This document shows positions 5,996-14,687 of a stretch of 17,784 nt of DNA, piece after piece. Both the position numbers and the translations under genes were made by a program. Below the pieces are notes generated by a model. It searched no databases and was not told the DNA's origin. It was given only the letters and a program-made list of their open reading frames with translations. This DNA comes from Woeseiaceae bacterium (GTDB lineage Bacteria > Pseudomonadota > Gammaproteobacteria > Steroidobacterales > Woeseiaceae): contig JALHUQ010000001.1 of NCBI GenBank assembly GCA_022866645.1, positions 1 to 17,784 on the forward strand. Reading direction: 5' to 3'. Position 1 is the first letter of the stretch. Each line of letters starts with the position of its first letter.

Positions 5996-6445
5996 ATGTT
6001 TCGAGGGGCTACCAAAGTATCACTCGACGCCAAAGGGCGTATGGCAATACCGACTCGGTATCGGGAGCGTTTGTCTGCCCGTTCCGATGGCCAATTGATA
6101 GTGACTGTGGACAAAGATCATTGCCTCCTCGTTTATCCGCTCGCCGACTGGGAGGAGCTCGAACGCAAGTTGGTGCGCCTGCCCAGTATGAACAAAGTTG
6201 CACGTCGAATAGTGCGGATCATGGTCGGTTATGCGACCGAAGTCGACATGGATACTAACGGTCGAATTCTCGTCTCCAGGGAGCTACGAGAATTCGCAAG
6301 TCTTGATACGCAAGGAATGCTGATTGGACAAGGCAACAAATTCGAATTGTGGGATGAAGCAACCTGGAACGAAAAGCGCGACATATGGCTTAACGATGAG
6401 GACGTCGGCGACATGCCAGCCGATCTCGGATCGATTTCTTTCTAG
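5996..6445 (+). CDS. mraZ: Transcriptional regulator MraZ
   Basis: MraZ is a ring-forming DNA-binding protein with two AbrB/SpoVT-like halves that regulates the dcw operon through repeats at its own promoter. Translation from ATG 5996 gives 149 residues, close to the 152 of E. coli, and the canonical N-terminus MFRGATKVSLDAKGRMAIP. The paired DxxGR motifs that mark the two swapped-hairpin domains are DAKGR (residues 11-15) and DTNGR (86-90); the second is followed by ILVSRELREFASL. The frame stays open upstream to a GTG-type start at 5867, but that extension would begin upstream of the promoter and is not family-like. The Shine-Dalgarno signal is weak. It is first in the operon, 15 bases before rsmH. 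Confidence 0.96.
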   Translation: MFRGATKVSLDAKGRMAIPTRYRERLSARSDGQLIVTVDKDHCLLVYPLADWEELERKLVRLPSMNKVARRIVRIMVGYATEVDMDTNGRILVSRELREFASLDTQGMLIGQGNKFELWDEATWNEKRDIWLNDEDVGDMPADLGSISF

Positions 6446-6460
6446 GTTGCCAGTTACCTC

Positions 6461-7396
6461 ATGAGCAGTAACGAGCATGTGCCGGTACTGCTGGGACCAG
6501 TTCTGGATGGGCTGGATATAAAAAAAGACGGCTGCTATGTCGACGGAACATTTGGTCGCGGTGGTCATAGCGGGGAGATTCTGAAGCGACTCAATGCAAA
6601 CGGACGCCTGATCAGTATTGATCGTGACCCGGCCGCAATCGCTTCAGCACCGAAATCCCTGACTGATGATCCCCGCTTCGAACTAATTAGAGGGTGTTGT
6701 GCGCAACTTAAATCGATCATTGGTGAAAAAGAACTTAGCGGGAAAATCGACGGACTCCTATTCGATCTGGGCGTCTCGTCACCGCAATTGGATGAAGCCC
6801 ATCGAGGCTTCAGTTTCCTCCGCGATGGCCCTCTCGACATGCGAATGGATCCGGAATCAGGCACGTCCGCGAGCGAATTCCTTCAACACGTGGAACAAAA
6901 AGACTTGATTCGAGTGCTGCGACAATTTGGTGAGGAGACTCACGCGCCGCGAATTGCACGCGCTATTTGTGATGCGCGCGAGAAATCGCCGATCGAAACG
7001 ACAGCTCAGCTCGCAAGTATTGTCGAAGCTGCGGTACCGGGGAAAGTGCGCGCGCAAAAAAGGCATCCAGCAACAAAGACCTTTCAGGCAATCCGAATTG
7101 CGATCAACGGCGAACTCGAGCAACTCGAGGCGGCACTGGACCAGTCCGTCGATCTATTGAAGCAACACGGACGACTTTGTGTGATCAGCTTTCATTCGCT
7201 CGAAGATCGTATGGTGAAACGCTTTATGCGTCACGCCTCAAGCGAGCCGGAGCAATATCGTGGCATGCCAACGATGCCGGATGAGCTGCGTCCAAAGCTC
7301 GCGACTGTAGGCAAAGTCATCATTGCGACGCCCGAAGAAATACAATTGAATCGGCGCGCTCGCAGCGCGCGACTGCGAATCGCGGAGCGCACGTAA
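6461..7396 (+). CDS. rsmH: 16S rRNA (cytosine(1402)-N(4))-methyltransferase RsmH (MraW)
   Basis: RsmH methylates N4 of C1402 in 16S rRNA with S-adenosylmethionine, complementing RsmI encoded earlier in the window. The 311-residue protein shows EHVPVLL at the start, the SAM-binding YVDGTFGRGGHSGEIL (residues 26-41), LISIDRDPAAI (50-60), and the family block FDLGVSSPQLDEAHRGFSF followed by DGPLDMRMD (101-130). Further on are TKTFQAIRIAINGEL and CVISFHSLEDRMVKRFMR, with the basic NRRARSARLRIAER tail. Length equals the usual 310-315. ATG 6461 places the conserved HVPVL near residue 6. Its TAA stop shares one base with the ftsL start (TAATG). Confidence 0.97.
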   Translation: MSSNEHVPVLLGPVLDGLDIKKDGCYVDGTFGRGGHSGEILKRLNANGRLISIDRDPAAIASAPKSLTDDPRFELIRGCCAQLKSIIGEKELSGKIDGLLFDLGVSSPQLDEAHRGFSFLRDGPLDMRMDPESGTSASEFLQHVEQKDLIRVLRQFGEETHAPRIARAICDAREKSPIETTAQLASIVEAAVPGKVRAQKRHPATKTFQAIRIAINGELEQLEAALDQSVDLLKQHGRLCVISFHSLEDRMVKRFMRHASSEPEQYRGMPTMPDELRPKLATVGKVIIATPEEIQLNRRARSARLRIAERT

Positions 7397-7683
7397 TGCA
7401 GTCCCCGAAGAGCCAGCAGCCGTTTCTCCTCGTGTTCGTATTTGCCGTCGTTTGTGTTTTGAGTTCGATTGCACTCGTATATACGAAGCACGAGTCGAGA
7501 AAGCTGTTTGTCGAGCTGGAAGCTCTATCGCGCGTCAGCGACGAACTGAATATCGAGTGGGGCCAGTTGCAAATTGAACAGAGCACCTGGGCCACACATG
7601 CACGAATCGAACAGGTTGCCACAGATGATCTGTCACTCGCGCGACCGGCAACGTCGGACATCTACGTAATTGAACGGCCATGA
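7396..7683 (+). CDS. ftsL: Cell division protein FtsL
   Basis: FtsL is a small bitopic inner-membrane protein that forms a complex with FtsB and FtsQ and activates FtsW-FtsI at the septum. The 95-residue product has a short cytoplasmic N-terminus, one membrane segment (about residues 10-30, LLVFVFAVVCVLSSIALVY), then a charged helix likely to be a coiled coil (about 31-62, with ESRKLFVELEALSRVSDELNIEW). The end, THARIEQVATDDLSLARP, matches the family's conserved C-terminal block, usually H...IE..A...L.M. Primary sequence is poorly conserved in this family, so topology and position between rsmH and ftsI carry much of the identification. The gene starts within the rsmH stop and overlaps ftsI by 4 bases. 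Confidence 0.92.
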   Translation: MQSPKSQQPFLLVFVFAVVCVLSSIALVYTKHESRKLFVELEALSRVSDELNIEWGQLQIEQSTWATHARIEQVATDDLSLARPATSDIYVIERP

Positions 7684-9422
7684 CGCGCGGCGCAGAGACC
7701 AAACAAAAAACTGCACAACGATTCGTTGGCAGAGTGACACTGGTAATAGTGTTTTTCGCCTTGTTTGCATCGTCGCTTGTTGCGCGCGCCGTACATCTGC
7801 AGGTCCTCGATAAAGACTTTCTGAATCAGCAGGCAGACTCACGCCACCTGCGGACCGAATCTATATCCGCTCATCGCGGCACCATCCTGGACAGAAACGG
7901 CGAGCCGCTCGCGATCAGCACGCCCGTCGACAGCATCTGGGTTAATCCCAAAGAATTCGCAAGTGCTGTCGATAAGATTCCGCAACTGGCTGAGGTGCTT
8001 GAACTAAAGCCGGATACATTGATGCGTCGCATTACAAGCAGCATGGACAAAGAGTTCCTGTACTTGAGCAGGCACCTGAACCCGAGTGCGGCACAAAAAG
8101 TCATGGCGATGAAGCTTCCCGGTATCAACGTGCAGCGCGAATACCGGCGCTACTACCCGGCTTCGGAAGTGACCGGACACCTGGTCGGATTCACAAACGT
8201 TGATGACCAGGGCCAGGAAGGTCTGGAACTCGCCATGAATTACTGGCTTGAGGGCGAGCCCGGCGCCAAGCGCGTGCTCAAGGATCGCCTCGGGCGGTCC
8301 ATCGAGAATGTGGAAAGCATTCGACCGCCGCATCACGGCAAAGATTTGCGCGCCAGCATTGATCTGCGTTTGCAGTACGTCGCTTATCGAACTTTGAAAT
8401 CAGCGGTCAAGTCCTACAATGCGCGTTCCGGGTCGGTAGTCGTTCTCGACATCAAAACGGGTGAGGTTCTGGCAATGGTTAATCAGCCAACCTACAACCC
8501 GAATGATCGTTCACAGTATGTTGCCGAGCGTTATCGTAACCGGGCTATCACCGATATTTTTGAACCCGGCTCCAGTATCAAGCCGCTGATCGTCACAGCT
8601 GCCCTTGAGAGCGGCCAATTTCGTCCTAGCAGTGTTGTTGATACCTCCCCAGGTTTCATAACGGTGGGTGCCAAGAAGATTTCGGACAATCACAATCTTG
8701 GCCGAATTAGCTTGACGACCATCCTTGCGCGCTCAAGCAACGTCGGCGTCACCAAGGTCGCGATGGATCTGCAGCCGGATCAACTGTGGGCAACGATGAC
8801 GCAATTCGGTCTCGGGGAAATGACGGCCAGCGGGTTCCCGGGGGAGTCGGCGGGGATGCTGACTCATTACAGTAATTGGCGTCCGATTAGCCAGGCAACG
8901 ATTGCCTATGGATACGGCGTATCTGTCACACCGTTGCAACTGGCACAAGCGTACGCGGTGATTGGCAGTGGCGGTATCAAGCGGCCGATTTCACTGTTTG
9001 CCATCGACGAAGCGGTTGGCGGTGAGCGTATGTTTTCGAAGACCAGCGCCGATGCGGTATTGCGCATGCTTGAGGAAGTTGTCAGACCGGGCGGTACGGG
9101 CACAAAAGCGTCTGTCGACGGTTTCCGGATTGCCGGCAAGACCGGAACGGCCTGGAAATTCGCCAAAGGTGGCTACTCGGAAGATAAATACATATCGATC
9201 TTTGCCGGTTTGGCGCCAGCAAGCAATCCGCGTCTGGTGACCGTTGTCGTGATCGACGAACCCAGTGGTGAGCTCTACTACGGTAGCGACGTCGCGGCGC
9301 CGGTGTTTGCCGATGTGATGTCTGAGTCTTTACGGCTGCTTGCCATAGCGCCCGATGCAATGCCAGCTCGTGATCCCGGCAGCGTCATGCAGGCGATGGC
9401 GGACCGGAACGCGAGAAAATGA
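7680..9422 (+). CDS. ftsI: Peptidoglycan D,D-transpeptidase FtsI (PBP3)
   Basis: FtsI is the class B penicillin-binding protein that cross-links septal peptidoglycan in the periplasm, working with FtsW. The 580-residue protein has a short cytoplasmic N-terminus, one membrane anchor (about residues 17-38), a pedestal domain including AHRGTILDRNGEPLAIS (64-80) and YPASEVTGHLVGF (159-171), and a C-terminal transpeptidase domain. All three active-site motifs are present: SxxK as S298-S-I-K301, SxN as S352-S-N354, and KTG at 487-489 in AGKTGTAWK. Order and spacing are like E. coli PBP3 (588 residues, Ser307). Start ATG 7680 overlaps the ftsL stop and the stop overlaps murE, both as ATGA. Nothing suggests loss of function. 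Confidence 0.97.
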   Translation: MTRGAETKQKTAQRFVGRVTLVIVFFALFASSLVARAVHLQVLDKDFLNQQADSRHLRTESISAHRGTILDRNGEPLAISTPVDSIWVNPKEFASAVDKIPQLAEVLELKPDTLMRRITSSMDKEFLYLSRHLNPSAAQKVMAMKLPGINVQREYRRYYPASEVTGHLVGFTNVDDQGQEGLELAMNYWLEGEPGAKRVLKDRLGRSIENVESIRPPHHGKDLRASIDLRLQYVAYRTLKSAVKSYNARSGSVVVLDIKTGEVLAMVNQPTYNPNDRSQYVAERYRNRAITDIFEPGSSIKPLIVTAALESGQFRPSSVVDTSPGFITVGAKKISDNHNLGRISLTTILARSSNVGVTKVAMDLQPDQLWATMTQFGLGEMTASGFPGESAGMLTHYSNWRPISQATIAYGYGVSVTPLQLAQAYAVIGSGGIKRPISLFAIDEAVGGERMFSKTSADAVLRMLEEVVRPGGTGTKASVDGFRIAGKTGTAWKFAKGGYSEDKYISIFAGLAPASNPRLVTVVVIDEPSGELYYGSDVAAPVFADVMSESLRLLAIAPDAMPARDPGSVMQAMADRNARK

Positions 9423-10921
9423 ACGTGGCCGCAAAACAAATGAATCCGAATCCGTCTCTTGCTCTGTTGCTGCAGGGTTACGCGGACGCTCCCGATATTC
9501 CGATCGCTGGTATTGCAAGCGATAGTCGGCGGCTCGGCAAGGGTTACCTCTTTCTGGCCTGCAAGGGAATCAGCAGCCACGGTCTCGACTACCTGCGCGA
9601 AGCTCGTGCAGCTGGAGTTGGCGCTGTCGCGTGGGACGCCAGTACAGCCAATGCGCCGGACGATATCGGTGTGCCGATGATCGCTGTTGAAGATCTCGCG
9701 GCACGACTGGGTGACATCGCAAACCGATTTTACGGAAATCCATCAAGCGCTATGAAGACCATTGGCGTAACTGGCACCAATGGCAAAACGACGGTCGCCT
9801 GGTTGATAGCACAATGCCTGCATCAACTTGATAAGCGCTGCGCCTACCTTGGCACTTTGGGATTTGGAGTTGGCGAGCTGCAGGGTGACGAAGGCATGAC
9901 CACGCCACCGGCGATCGAGCTGCATGGCCGGCTTGCCGACTTTGTTGATCAGGGCGCTACGCACGCGGCTATGGAAGTATCGTCGCATGCGCTGTCACAG
10001 GGACGGGTTGATGGTGTGCAGTTTGACGCGGCATTATTTACGAATCTGACGCGTGATCACCTCGATTACCACGGCGATATGCAGAATTACTTTGAGAGCA
10101 AAGCGCGCCTGTTTCTCGAGCATTCCCCGAAAACAAGAATCGTCAATATTGACTCGGAATTTGGTTCCGCCCTGGCAGCGCGATGTGGTCCTGATGCAGT
10201 CACCGTATCAACTCACGTCGAGCAGGTGTCGGACGGCCGACCATTTGTGTTCGTCAGGTCAGTCGTCGCGAACGAAATGGGTTCCGATGTTTCGGTCACC
10301 AGCTCATGGGGCGACGGAAAATTCAGCATCACGCTGCCGGGTGATTTCAACGTTGCGAATGCGACGATCGTTCTCGCCTACTTGCTGACAACAGGAGTTA
10401 AATTCGAACAGGCTTGTGATGTCTTGCAGCTGGCCATCGCACCGCCTGGTCGAATGCAACGGGTCGATTCAAGCGGCGCTTCAATTTACATCGACTATGC
10501 ACATACGCCGAACGCAATCGAGTCAGCGCTGCGTGCGCTGCGCCCGCACTGTCGAGGCGCTCTATGGTGTGTCTTTGGTTGCGGTGGAAATCGCGATGCA
10601 GGCAAGCGTCCTTTGATGGGTCGCCTGGCCGAGCGACTCGCCGATAATGTCATTGTTACGACCGACAATCCGCGCAGCGAAAATCCGAAGAAAATCATCG
10701 ATGAAATACTGGTCGGATTCGAATCTGCCAGTAATGCAACGGTTATTGAAGATCGATCAGCTGCCATTGCGTGGGCGGTAGCCAATGCCGACACATCCGA
10801 CGTGCTTCTGATTGCGGGCAAGGGACACGAGGATTATCAGGAAGTCGGTACCGAACGCCACGCGTTCTCGGATCTGGCGCTGGCTCTGGCGGCGGCAAGA
10901 TTGAGGGAGTGCGGGGAATGA
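9419..10921 (+). CDS. murE: UDP-MurNAc-L-Ala-D-Glu:meso-diaminopimelate ligase MurE
   Basis: MurE adds the third amino acid to the UDP-MurNAc peptide in the cytoplasm, spending ATP. The 500-residue protein shows the three Mur-ligase domains. The N-terminal UDP-binding part includes ASDSRRLGKGYLFLAC (residues 33-48). The ATP loop is GVTGTNGKTT (116-125). The central domain contains MEVSSHALSQGRVDG, FTNLTRDHLDYHGDM and YFESKARLF, with Lys228 the expected carbamylated lysine. The C-terminal domain has IDYAHTPNA, VFGCGGNRDAGKRPLMG and GKGHEDYQ. DNPR at 416-419 is the signature of enzymes using meso-diaminopimelate rather than lysine, as expected in Gram-negatives. It overlaps ftsI and murF by ATGA junctions. 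Confidence 0.97.
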   Translation: MNVAAKQMNPNPSLALLLQGYADAPDIPIAGIASDSRRLGKGYLFLACKGISSHGLDYLREARAAGVGAVAWDASTANAPDDIGVPMIAVEDLAARLGDIANRFYGNPSSAMKTIGVTGTNGKTTVAWLIAQCLHQLDKRCAYLGTLGFGVGELQGDEGMTTPPAIELHGRLADFVDQGATHAAMEVSSHALSQGRVDGVQFDAALFTNLTRDHLDYHGDMQNYFESKARLFLEHSPKTRIVNIDSEFGSALAARCGPDAVTVSTHVEQVSDGRPFVFVRSVVANEMGSDVSVTSSWGDGKFSITLPGDFNVANATIVLAYLLTTGVKFEQACDVLQLAIAPPGRMQRVDSSGASIYIDYAHTPNAIESALRALRPHCRGALWCVFGCGGNRDAGKRPLMGRLAERLADNVIVTTDNPRSENPKKIIDEILVGFESASNATVIEDRSAAIAWAVANADTSDVLLIAGKGHEDYQEVGTERHAFSDLALALAAARLRECGE

Positions 10922-12270
10922 TCGACTCTCTCGCCCTGGCTGCAAATTGCATGAACGGTGTCTTGCACGGTAATGATGTGCCGTTCGATGGCATCAGCAC
11001 TGATACGCGCTCCATCCGGGACGGCGAATTATTCTTTGCTCTGCAAGGCCCGAACTTCGATGGCCATGACTACGTGGGCAAGGCGAAAAGAGCTGCCGGT
11101 GCTGTCGTCACCCGATTGGTCAATCACGATGTCGCGCAAATCCTCGTCGACGACGTGAGGCTCGCGCTGGGTCGATTTGGTGCCGCGTGGCGCAACAGCA
11201 AGGATGTGCGCGTTGTTGGGATTACAGGAAGTAACGGCAAGACAACGCTGAAGGAACTGGTCGCCGCCTGTCTAAGCACCAAGGCGCCAACGATCGCGAC
11301 CCACGGCAATTTGAACAACGACATCGGCATGCCGCTGATGCTAGCCCGCATCGGCAACGAGCATCAATTCGCGGTGATCGAAATGGGCGCCAATCACGCT
11401 GGCGAAATCGCCTACCTTGCAGCGCTGGCAAGACCGGACGTGGTTGTGATAACGAATGCGGGTGCGGCACATCTCGAAGGATTTGGTTCTGTCGAAGGCG
11501 TGGCGCACGCGAAAGGGGAGATATTGCAGGTCGAAGATCGACCGAGTTTCGCGATCCTCAATGCCGACGACGATTACTACCCTTATTGGGCCTCGCTCGT
11601 TCCGGACGTGCAGACACTGAGCTTCGGATTTGCAGCAACGGCCGACGTGCGTGCGGACGAAATTACAGGCAGTGTCTCCGGATCCTGTTTCAAGCTGCAT
11701 CTGCCGACTGAGTCGGTGTCGATATCACTGCCGCTACCCGGAGTGCACAACGTTCGCAACGCCTGTGCCGCAGCGGCGGTTGCGACGGCGCTCGAAATTG
11801 GCGGCCAGCAAATCAAGCTGGCTTTGGAGAACGTCACGCCAGTACATGGCCGGCTGCAGCCGCTCGCCGGTCGAAATGGATGCACCTTGTTTGATGACAG
11901 TTACAACGCGAACCCTTATTCGACAATCGCTGCTGCAGGATTTCTGGCAAGCCTCGACGGCAAGAGCTGGTTGGTGCTCGGCGACATGAAAGAACTCGGA
12001 GCAGGTGCAAGGGAACTGCACCGCGAGGTTGGGGCGTCGGCTCGAGCAAGCGGTGTCAACCGCTTGTTCGCGCTCGGCGATCTGGCGAGACATTGCGTAG
12101 AGGGCTTCGGCGACGGCGCTACCTGGTACCCCGACATCGATGCGCTGCTCGCCGATGTCAGTGACGCGGACAGTGCCACAAACATACTCGTGAAAGGTTC
12201 GCGATCGATGCGCATGGAGCGCGTCGTTGATGCGTTGCGTGTCAACGACGCCGTGAGAAAGGAAGCCTAG
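10918..12270 (+). CDS. murF: UDP-MurNAc-tripeptide:D-alanyl-D-alanine ligase MurF
   Basis: MurF adds D-Ala-D-Ala to complete the UDP-MurNAc-pentapeptide. Start ATG 10918 gives 450 residues (E. coli 452) and overlaps the murE stop as ATGA, with GGGG a few bases upstream; the frame is open further upstream inside murE, but that extension has no family resemblance. The N-terminal domain has GISTDTRSIRDGELFFALQG (residues 25-44) and the ATP loop GITGSNGKTT is at 101-110. Later motifs are THGNLNNDIGMPLMLARI, EMGANHAGEIAYLA, NAGAAHLEGFGSVEGVAHAKGE and, in the C-terminal domain, DDSYNANPYS and LGDMKELGAGARELH, ending with VKGSRSMRMERVV. All are typical of MurF. The stop abuts the mraY start directly (TAG then ATG). 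Confidence 0.97.
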   Translation: MIDSLALAANCMNGVLHGNDVPFDGISTDTRSIRDGELFFALQGPNFDGHDYVGKAKRAAGAVVTRLVNHDVAQILVDDVRLALGRFGAAWRNSKDVRVVGITGSNGKTTLKELVAACLSTKAPTIATHGNLNNDIGMPLMLARIGNEHQFAVIEMGANHAGEIAYLAALARPDVVVITNAGAAHLEGFGSVEGVAHAKGEILQVEDRPSFAILNADDDYYPYWASLVPDVQTLSFGFAATADVRADEITGSVSGSCFKLHLPTESVSISLPLPGVHNVRNACAAAAVATALEIGGQQIKLALENVTPVHGRLQPLAGRNGCTLFDDSYNANPYSTIAAAGFLASLDGKSWLVLGDMKELGAGARELHREVGASARASGVNRLFALGDLARHCVEGFGDGATWYPDIDALLADVSDADSATNILVKGSRSMRMERVVDALRVNDAVRKEA

Positions 12271-13353
12271 ATGCTGCTCTATCTCACAGAATATCTTGCT
12301 CAGTTCGAATCCGGATTCAACGTATTTGGCTATCTTACGATGCGCGCGATTCTCGGTGCCCTGACAGCGTTGATAATTTCGTTCATCGTCGGCCCAAAAA
12401 TGATCAAGAGCCTGAGTGTGAACCAGCTGGGTCAGCCCGTGCGCGAAGACGGTCCCGAGACGCACCTTCTTAAAGCGGGCACGCCGACCATGGGCGGCGC
12501 GCTGATTCTTACTGCTATATCGGTGGCGACCGTATTGTGGGCCGATCTCGAGAATCATTATGTCTGGATCGTTCTTTTCGTGACACTCACGTTCGGCGTG
12601 ATCGGATACGTCGACGACTACAAGAAACTCGTATTGCAGAACCCCGCCGGTATCTCGGCGAAACAAAAACTCTTCTGGCAGTCTAGCGCGGCTCTCATTG
12701 CCGCCATTGCTCTGTACGTTACGGCGACTGATGAAGTTCAGACTTCATTATTGATTCCGTATTTCAAGGATCTCGCGATCCCGCTTGGCATGTTTCAAGT
12801 CGTCGTAACGTACTTTTTTATCGTTGGTTTCAGCAACGCTGTAAATCTTACTGACGGCCTCGACGGTCTGGCGATCATGCCGACCGTATTGGTCGGAGGT
12901 GCGCTCGGCATATTCGCCTACGTAACCGGAAACACGAATTTTTCCGAGTACCTGGGTATTCCTTACGTTTCAGGTACTGGCGAAATAATGGTGTTCTGTG
13001 CGGCGATGGCCGGTGCGGGGTTGGGGTTTTTGTGGTTCAACACCTATCCTGCGCAGGTCTTCATGGGCGACATCGGCGCGCTGTCACTTGGCGCCGCGCT
13101 TGGCACCGTTGCGGTCGTTGTGCGACAGGAGATAGTGCTGGCCATCATGGGCGGCGTCTTTGTCATAGAAACCCTGTCGGTCGTCATCCAGGTCGCCTCA
13201 TTCAAGCTGACCGGCAAGCGCGTATTCCGCATGGCACCGCTGCACCATCACTTTGAGCTCAAAGGTTGGGCGGAGCCGAAAGTCATCGTTCGATTCTGGA
13301 TCATTACGGTCATCCTGGTGCTGGTCGGGCTGGCGAGCTTGAAAATTCGATGA
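12271..13353 (+). CDS. mraY: Phospho-N-acetylmuramoyl-pentapeptide-transferase MraY
   Basis: MraY is the inner-membrane enzyme that transfers phospho-MurNAc-pentapeptide from UDP to undecaprenyl phosphate, making lipid I. The 360 residues equal the E. coli length, with about ten membrane segments. The active-site aspartates are visible: D115-D116 in GYVDDYKKL and D267 in FMGDIGALSLG. The family blocks TPTMGGALIL (71-80), NAVNLTDGLDGLA (189-201) and the histidine cluster HHHFELKGW (325-333) are intact. Start ATG 12271 directly follows the murF stop, with an AAAGGA Shine-Dalgarno at 12258-12263. The stop overlaps murD as ATGA. This is the second half of precursor synthesis moving from cytoplasm to membrane. 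Confidence 0.98.
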   Translation: MLLYLTEYLAQFESGFNVFGYLTMRAILGALTALIISFIVGPKMIKSLSVNQLGQPVREDGPETHLLKAGTPTMGGALILTAISVATVLWADLENHYVWIVLFVTLTFGVIGYVDDYKKLVLQNPAGISAKQKLFWQSSAALIAAIALYVTATDEVQTSLLIPYFKDLAIPLGMFQVVVTYFFIVGFSNAVNLTDGLDGLAIMPTVLVGGALGIFAYVTGNTNFSEYLGIPYVSGTGEIMVFCAAMAGAGLGFLWFNTYPAQVFMGDIGALSLGAALGTVAVVVRQEIVLAIMGGVFVIETLSVVIQVASFKLTGKRVFRMAPLHHHFELKGWAEPKVIVRFWIITVILVLVGLASLKIR

Positions 13354-14687
13354 GACGCGCGCAAACAACAGCTGCCAAGGATCTGGTCGTGGGCCTCGGC
13401 GCCACTGGATTGTCGATCGCGCGCTATTGTCAACGCAGCGATATCATGGCGACCTTTTTCGACACCCGTGACGAACCGCCGGGCATAGAGGAGTTGGGCA
13501 ATATCTGCCCGAACGCGAAAGTTCTGCTGGGTGATATCAAGCTACCCAAGGGCATCGAACGAATCATCGCCTCGCCGGGCATTTCCGATAGTCATCCGTT
13601 GCTGGCGAAAGCGCGCAAGAAAAAAATCGAAGTCATATCCGACATCGAGTTGTTTTGCCGCCATGCGGACGCGCCATTTATCGCGGTCACCGGGTCGAAC
13701 GGCAAGAGCACCGTGACTACATTGCTGTATCACATGTGCCGGGCGGACGGCCGCGAGGCACTGGCGGGTGGAAATCTTGGTGAGCCGGCTCTGGATCTGC
13801 TCAGTCAGGAAACGCCGGACATCTACGTGCTGGAATTGTCGAGTTTTCAACTGCATCGCACACAATACTTGCCTGCCGAGGTTGCCGTCTTACTGAATGT
13901 CTCGCCAGACCATCTGGACTGGCACGCGGATGAAGACGAGTATCGCCGGTCGAAGTACCGGGTTTATCGCGAAGCGAAAGCGGCAGTGTTTAATCGCGCA
14001 GACAAAGTCGCGGCGGAATGCGCTCTGCAATGTCAACGTGTCATCAGCTTCGGTCTGGACGCCCCTGATAGCGCCCACTACGGGCTGCGTAACGATGATG
14101 GTGAGACCTACCTCGCACGTGGCGAGACCCTGTTGCTGGCGGCTCGTGAACTCGCGATGTATGGCACGCACAACCAGTTAAACGCACTTGCGGCCTTGGC
14201 GGCGGGTGACTTGCTGGGCCTCGATATGGCCGCAATGCTTCGTGTCCTCGTCGAATTTCCCGGCTTGCCGCATCGCATGCAATTTGTTGCGCGCATCGGC
14301 GGGGTCGACTACATCAACGATTCCAAGGCGACCAATGTTGCAGCCGCGATCGCTTCCATTGAGTCAGTCAATTCGATGCTGGTTCTCGTCGCTGGCGGTG
14401 ATGGCAAAGGCGCAGATTTTGGCGATTTGGCAAACGCCGTCGAGGGCAAATTGCGAGCGGCTGTACTGATCGGTAAAGACGCCGAGAAAGTTGCGCGAGC
14501 GCTCGACACGGTTATGCCTGTGCATTTCGCCGACACGATGGGCGCGGCTGTGGCTATGGCCGCACATTCTGCGGAGTCTGACGACACCGTACTGCTGGCG
14601 CCAGCCTGCGCGAGCCTTGATCAATACTCCAGCTATATGGAGCGTGGCGATAAGTTCCGCGCCGCGGTAGAGGCGTTGAAGCGATGA
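13350..14687 (+). CDS. murD: UDP-MurNAc-L-alanine:D-glutamate ligase MurD
   Basis: MurD adds D-glutamate to UDP-MurNAc-L-Ala with ATP in the cytoplasm. Start ATG 13350, overlapping the mraY stop as ATGA, gives 445 residues (E. coli 438); the longer open frame from 13266 runs through the end of mraY and is not used. The N-terminal Rossmann-like domain shows LVVGLGATGLSIARY (residues 12-26) and ASPGISDSHPLL. The ATP loop is TGSNGKST (114-121), then GGNLGEPALDLL, LELSSFQLHRT and NVSPDHLDWHADEDEYRRSK, where Lys202 is the likely carbamylated lysine. The C-terminal domain has LPHRMQFVARIGGVDYINDSKATN and VAGGDGKGADF, with LLAPACASLDQYSSYMERGDKFR near the end. It overlaps ftsW by four bases. Confidence 0.97.
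   Translation: MRRAQTTAAKDLVVGLGATGLSIARYCQRSDIMATFFDTRDEPPGIEELGNICPNAKVLLGDIKLPKGIERIIASPGISDSHPLLAKARKKKIEVISDIELFCRHADAPFIAVTGSNGKSTVTTLLYHMCRADGREALAGGNLGEPALDLLSQETPDIYVLELSSFQLHRTQYLPAEVAVLLNVSPDHLDWHADEDEYRRSKYRVYREAKAAVFNRADKVAAECALQCQRVISFGLDAPDSAHYGLRNDDGETYLARGETLLLAARELAMYGTHNQLNALAALAAGDLLGLDMAAMLRVLVEFPGLPHRMQFVARIGGVDYINDSKATNVAAAIASIESVNSMLVLVAGGDGKGADFGDLANAVEGKLRAAVLIGKDAEKVARALDTVMPVHFADTMGAAVAMAAHSAESDDTVLLAPACASLDQYSSYMERGDKFRAAVEALKR

Noticed and set aside
10771..10917. Upstream extended starts for murF (10771) and murD (13266)
   Set aside because: Both extensions lie inside the preceding gene and lack family similarity; the ATGA-overlap starts give standard lengths.
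11734..12666. 310-codon open frame antisense to murF and mraY
   Set aside because: It spans the end of murF and start of mraY on the other strand and shows no domain signature; an antisense shadow.
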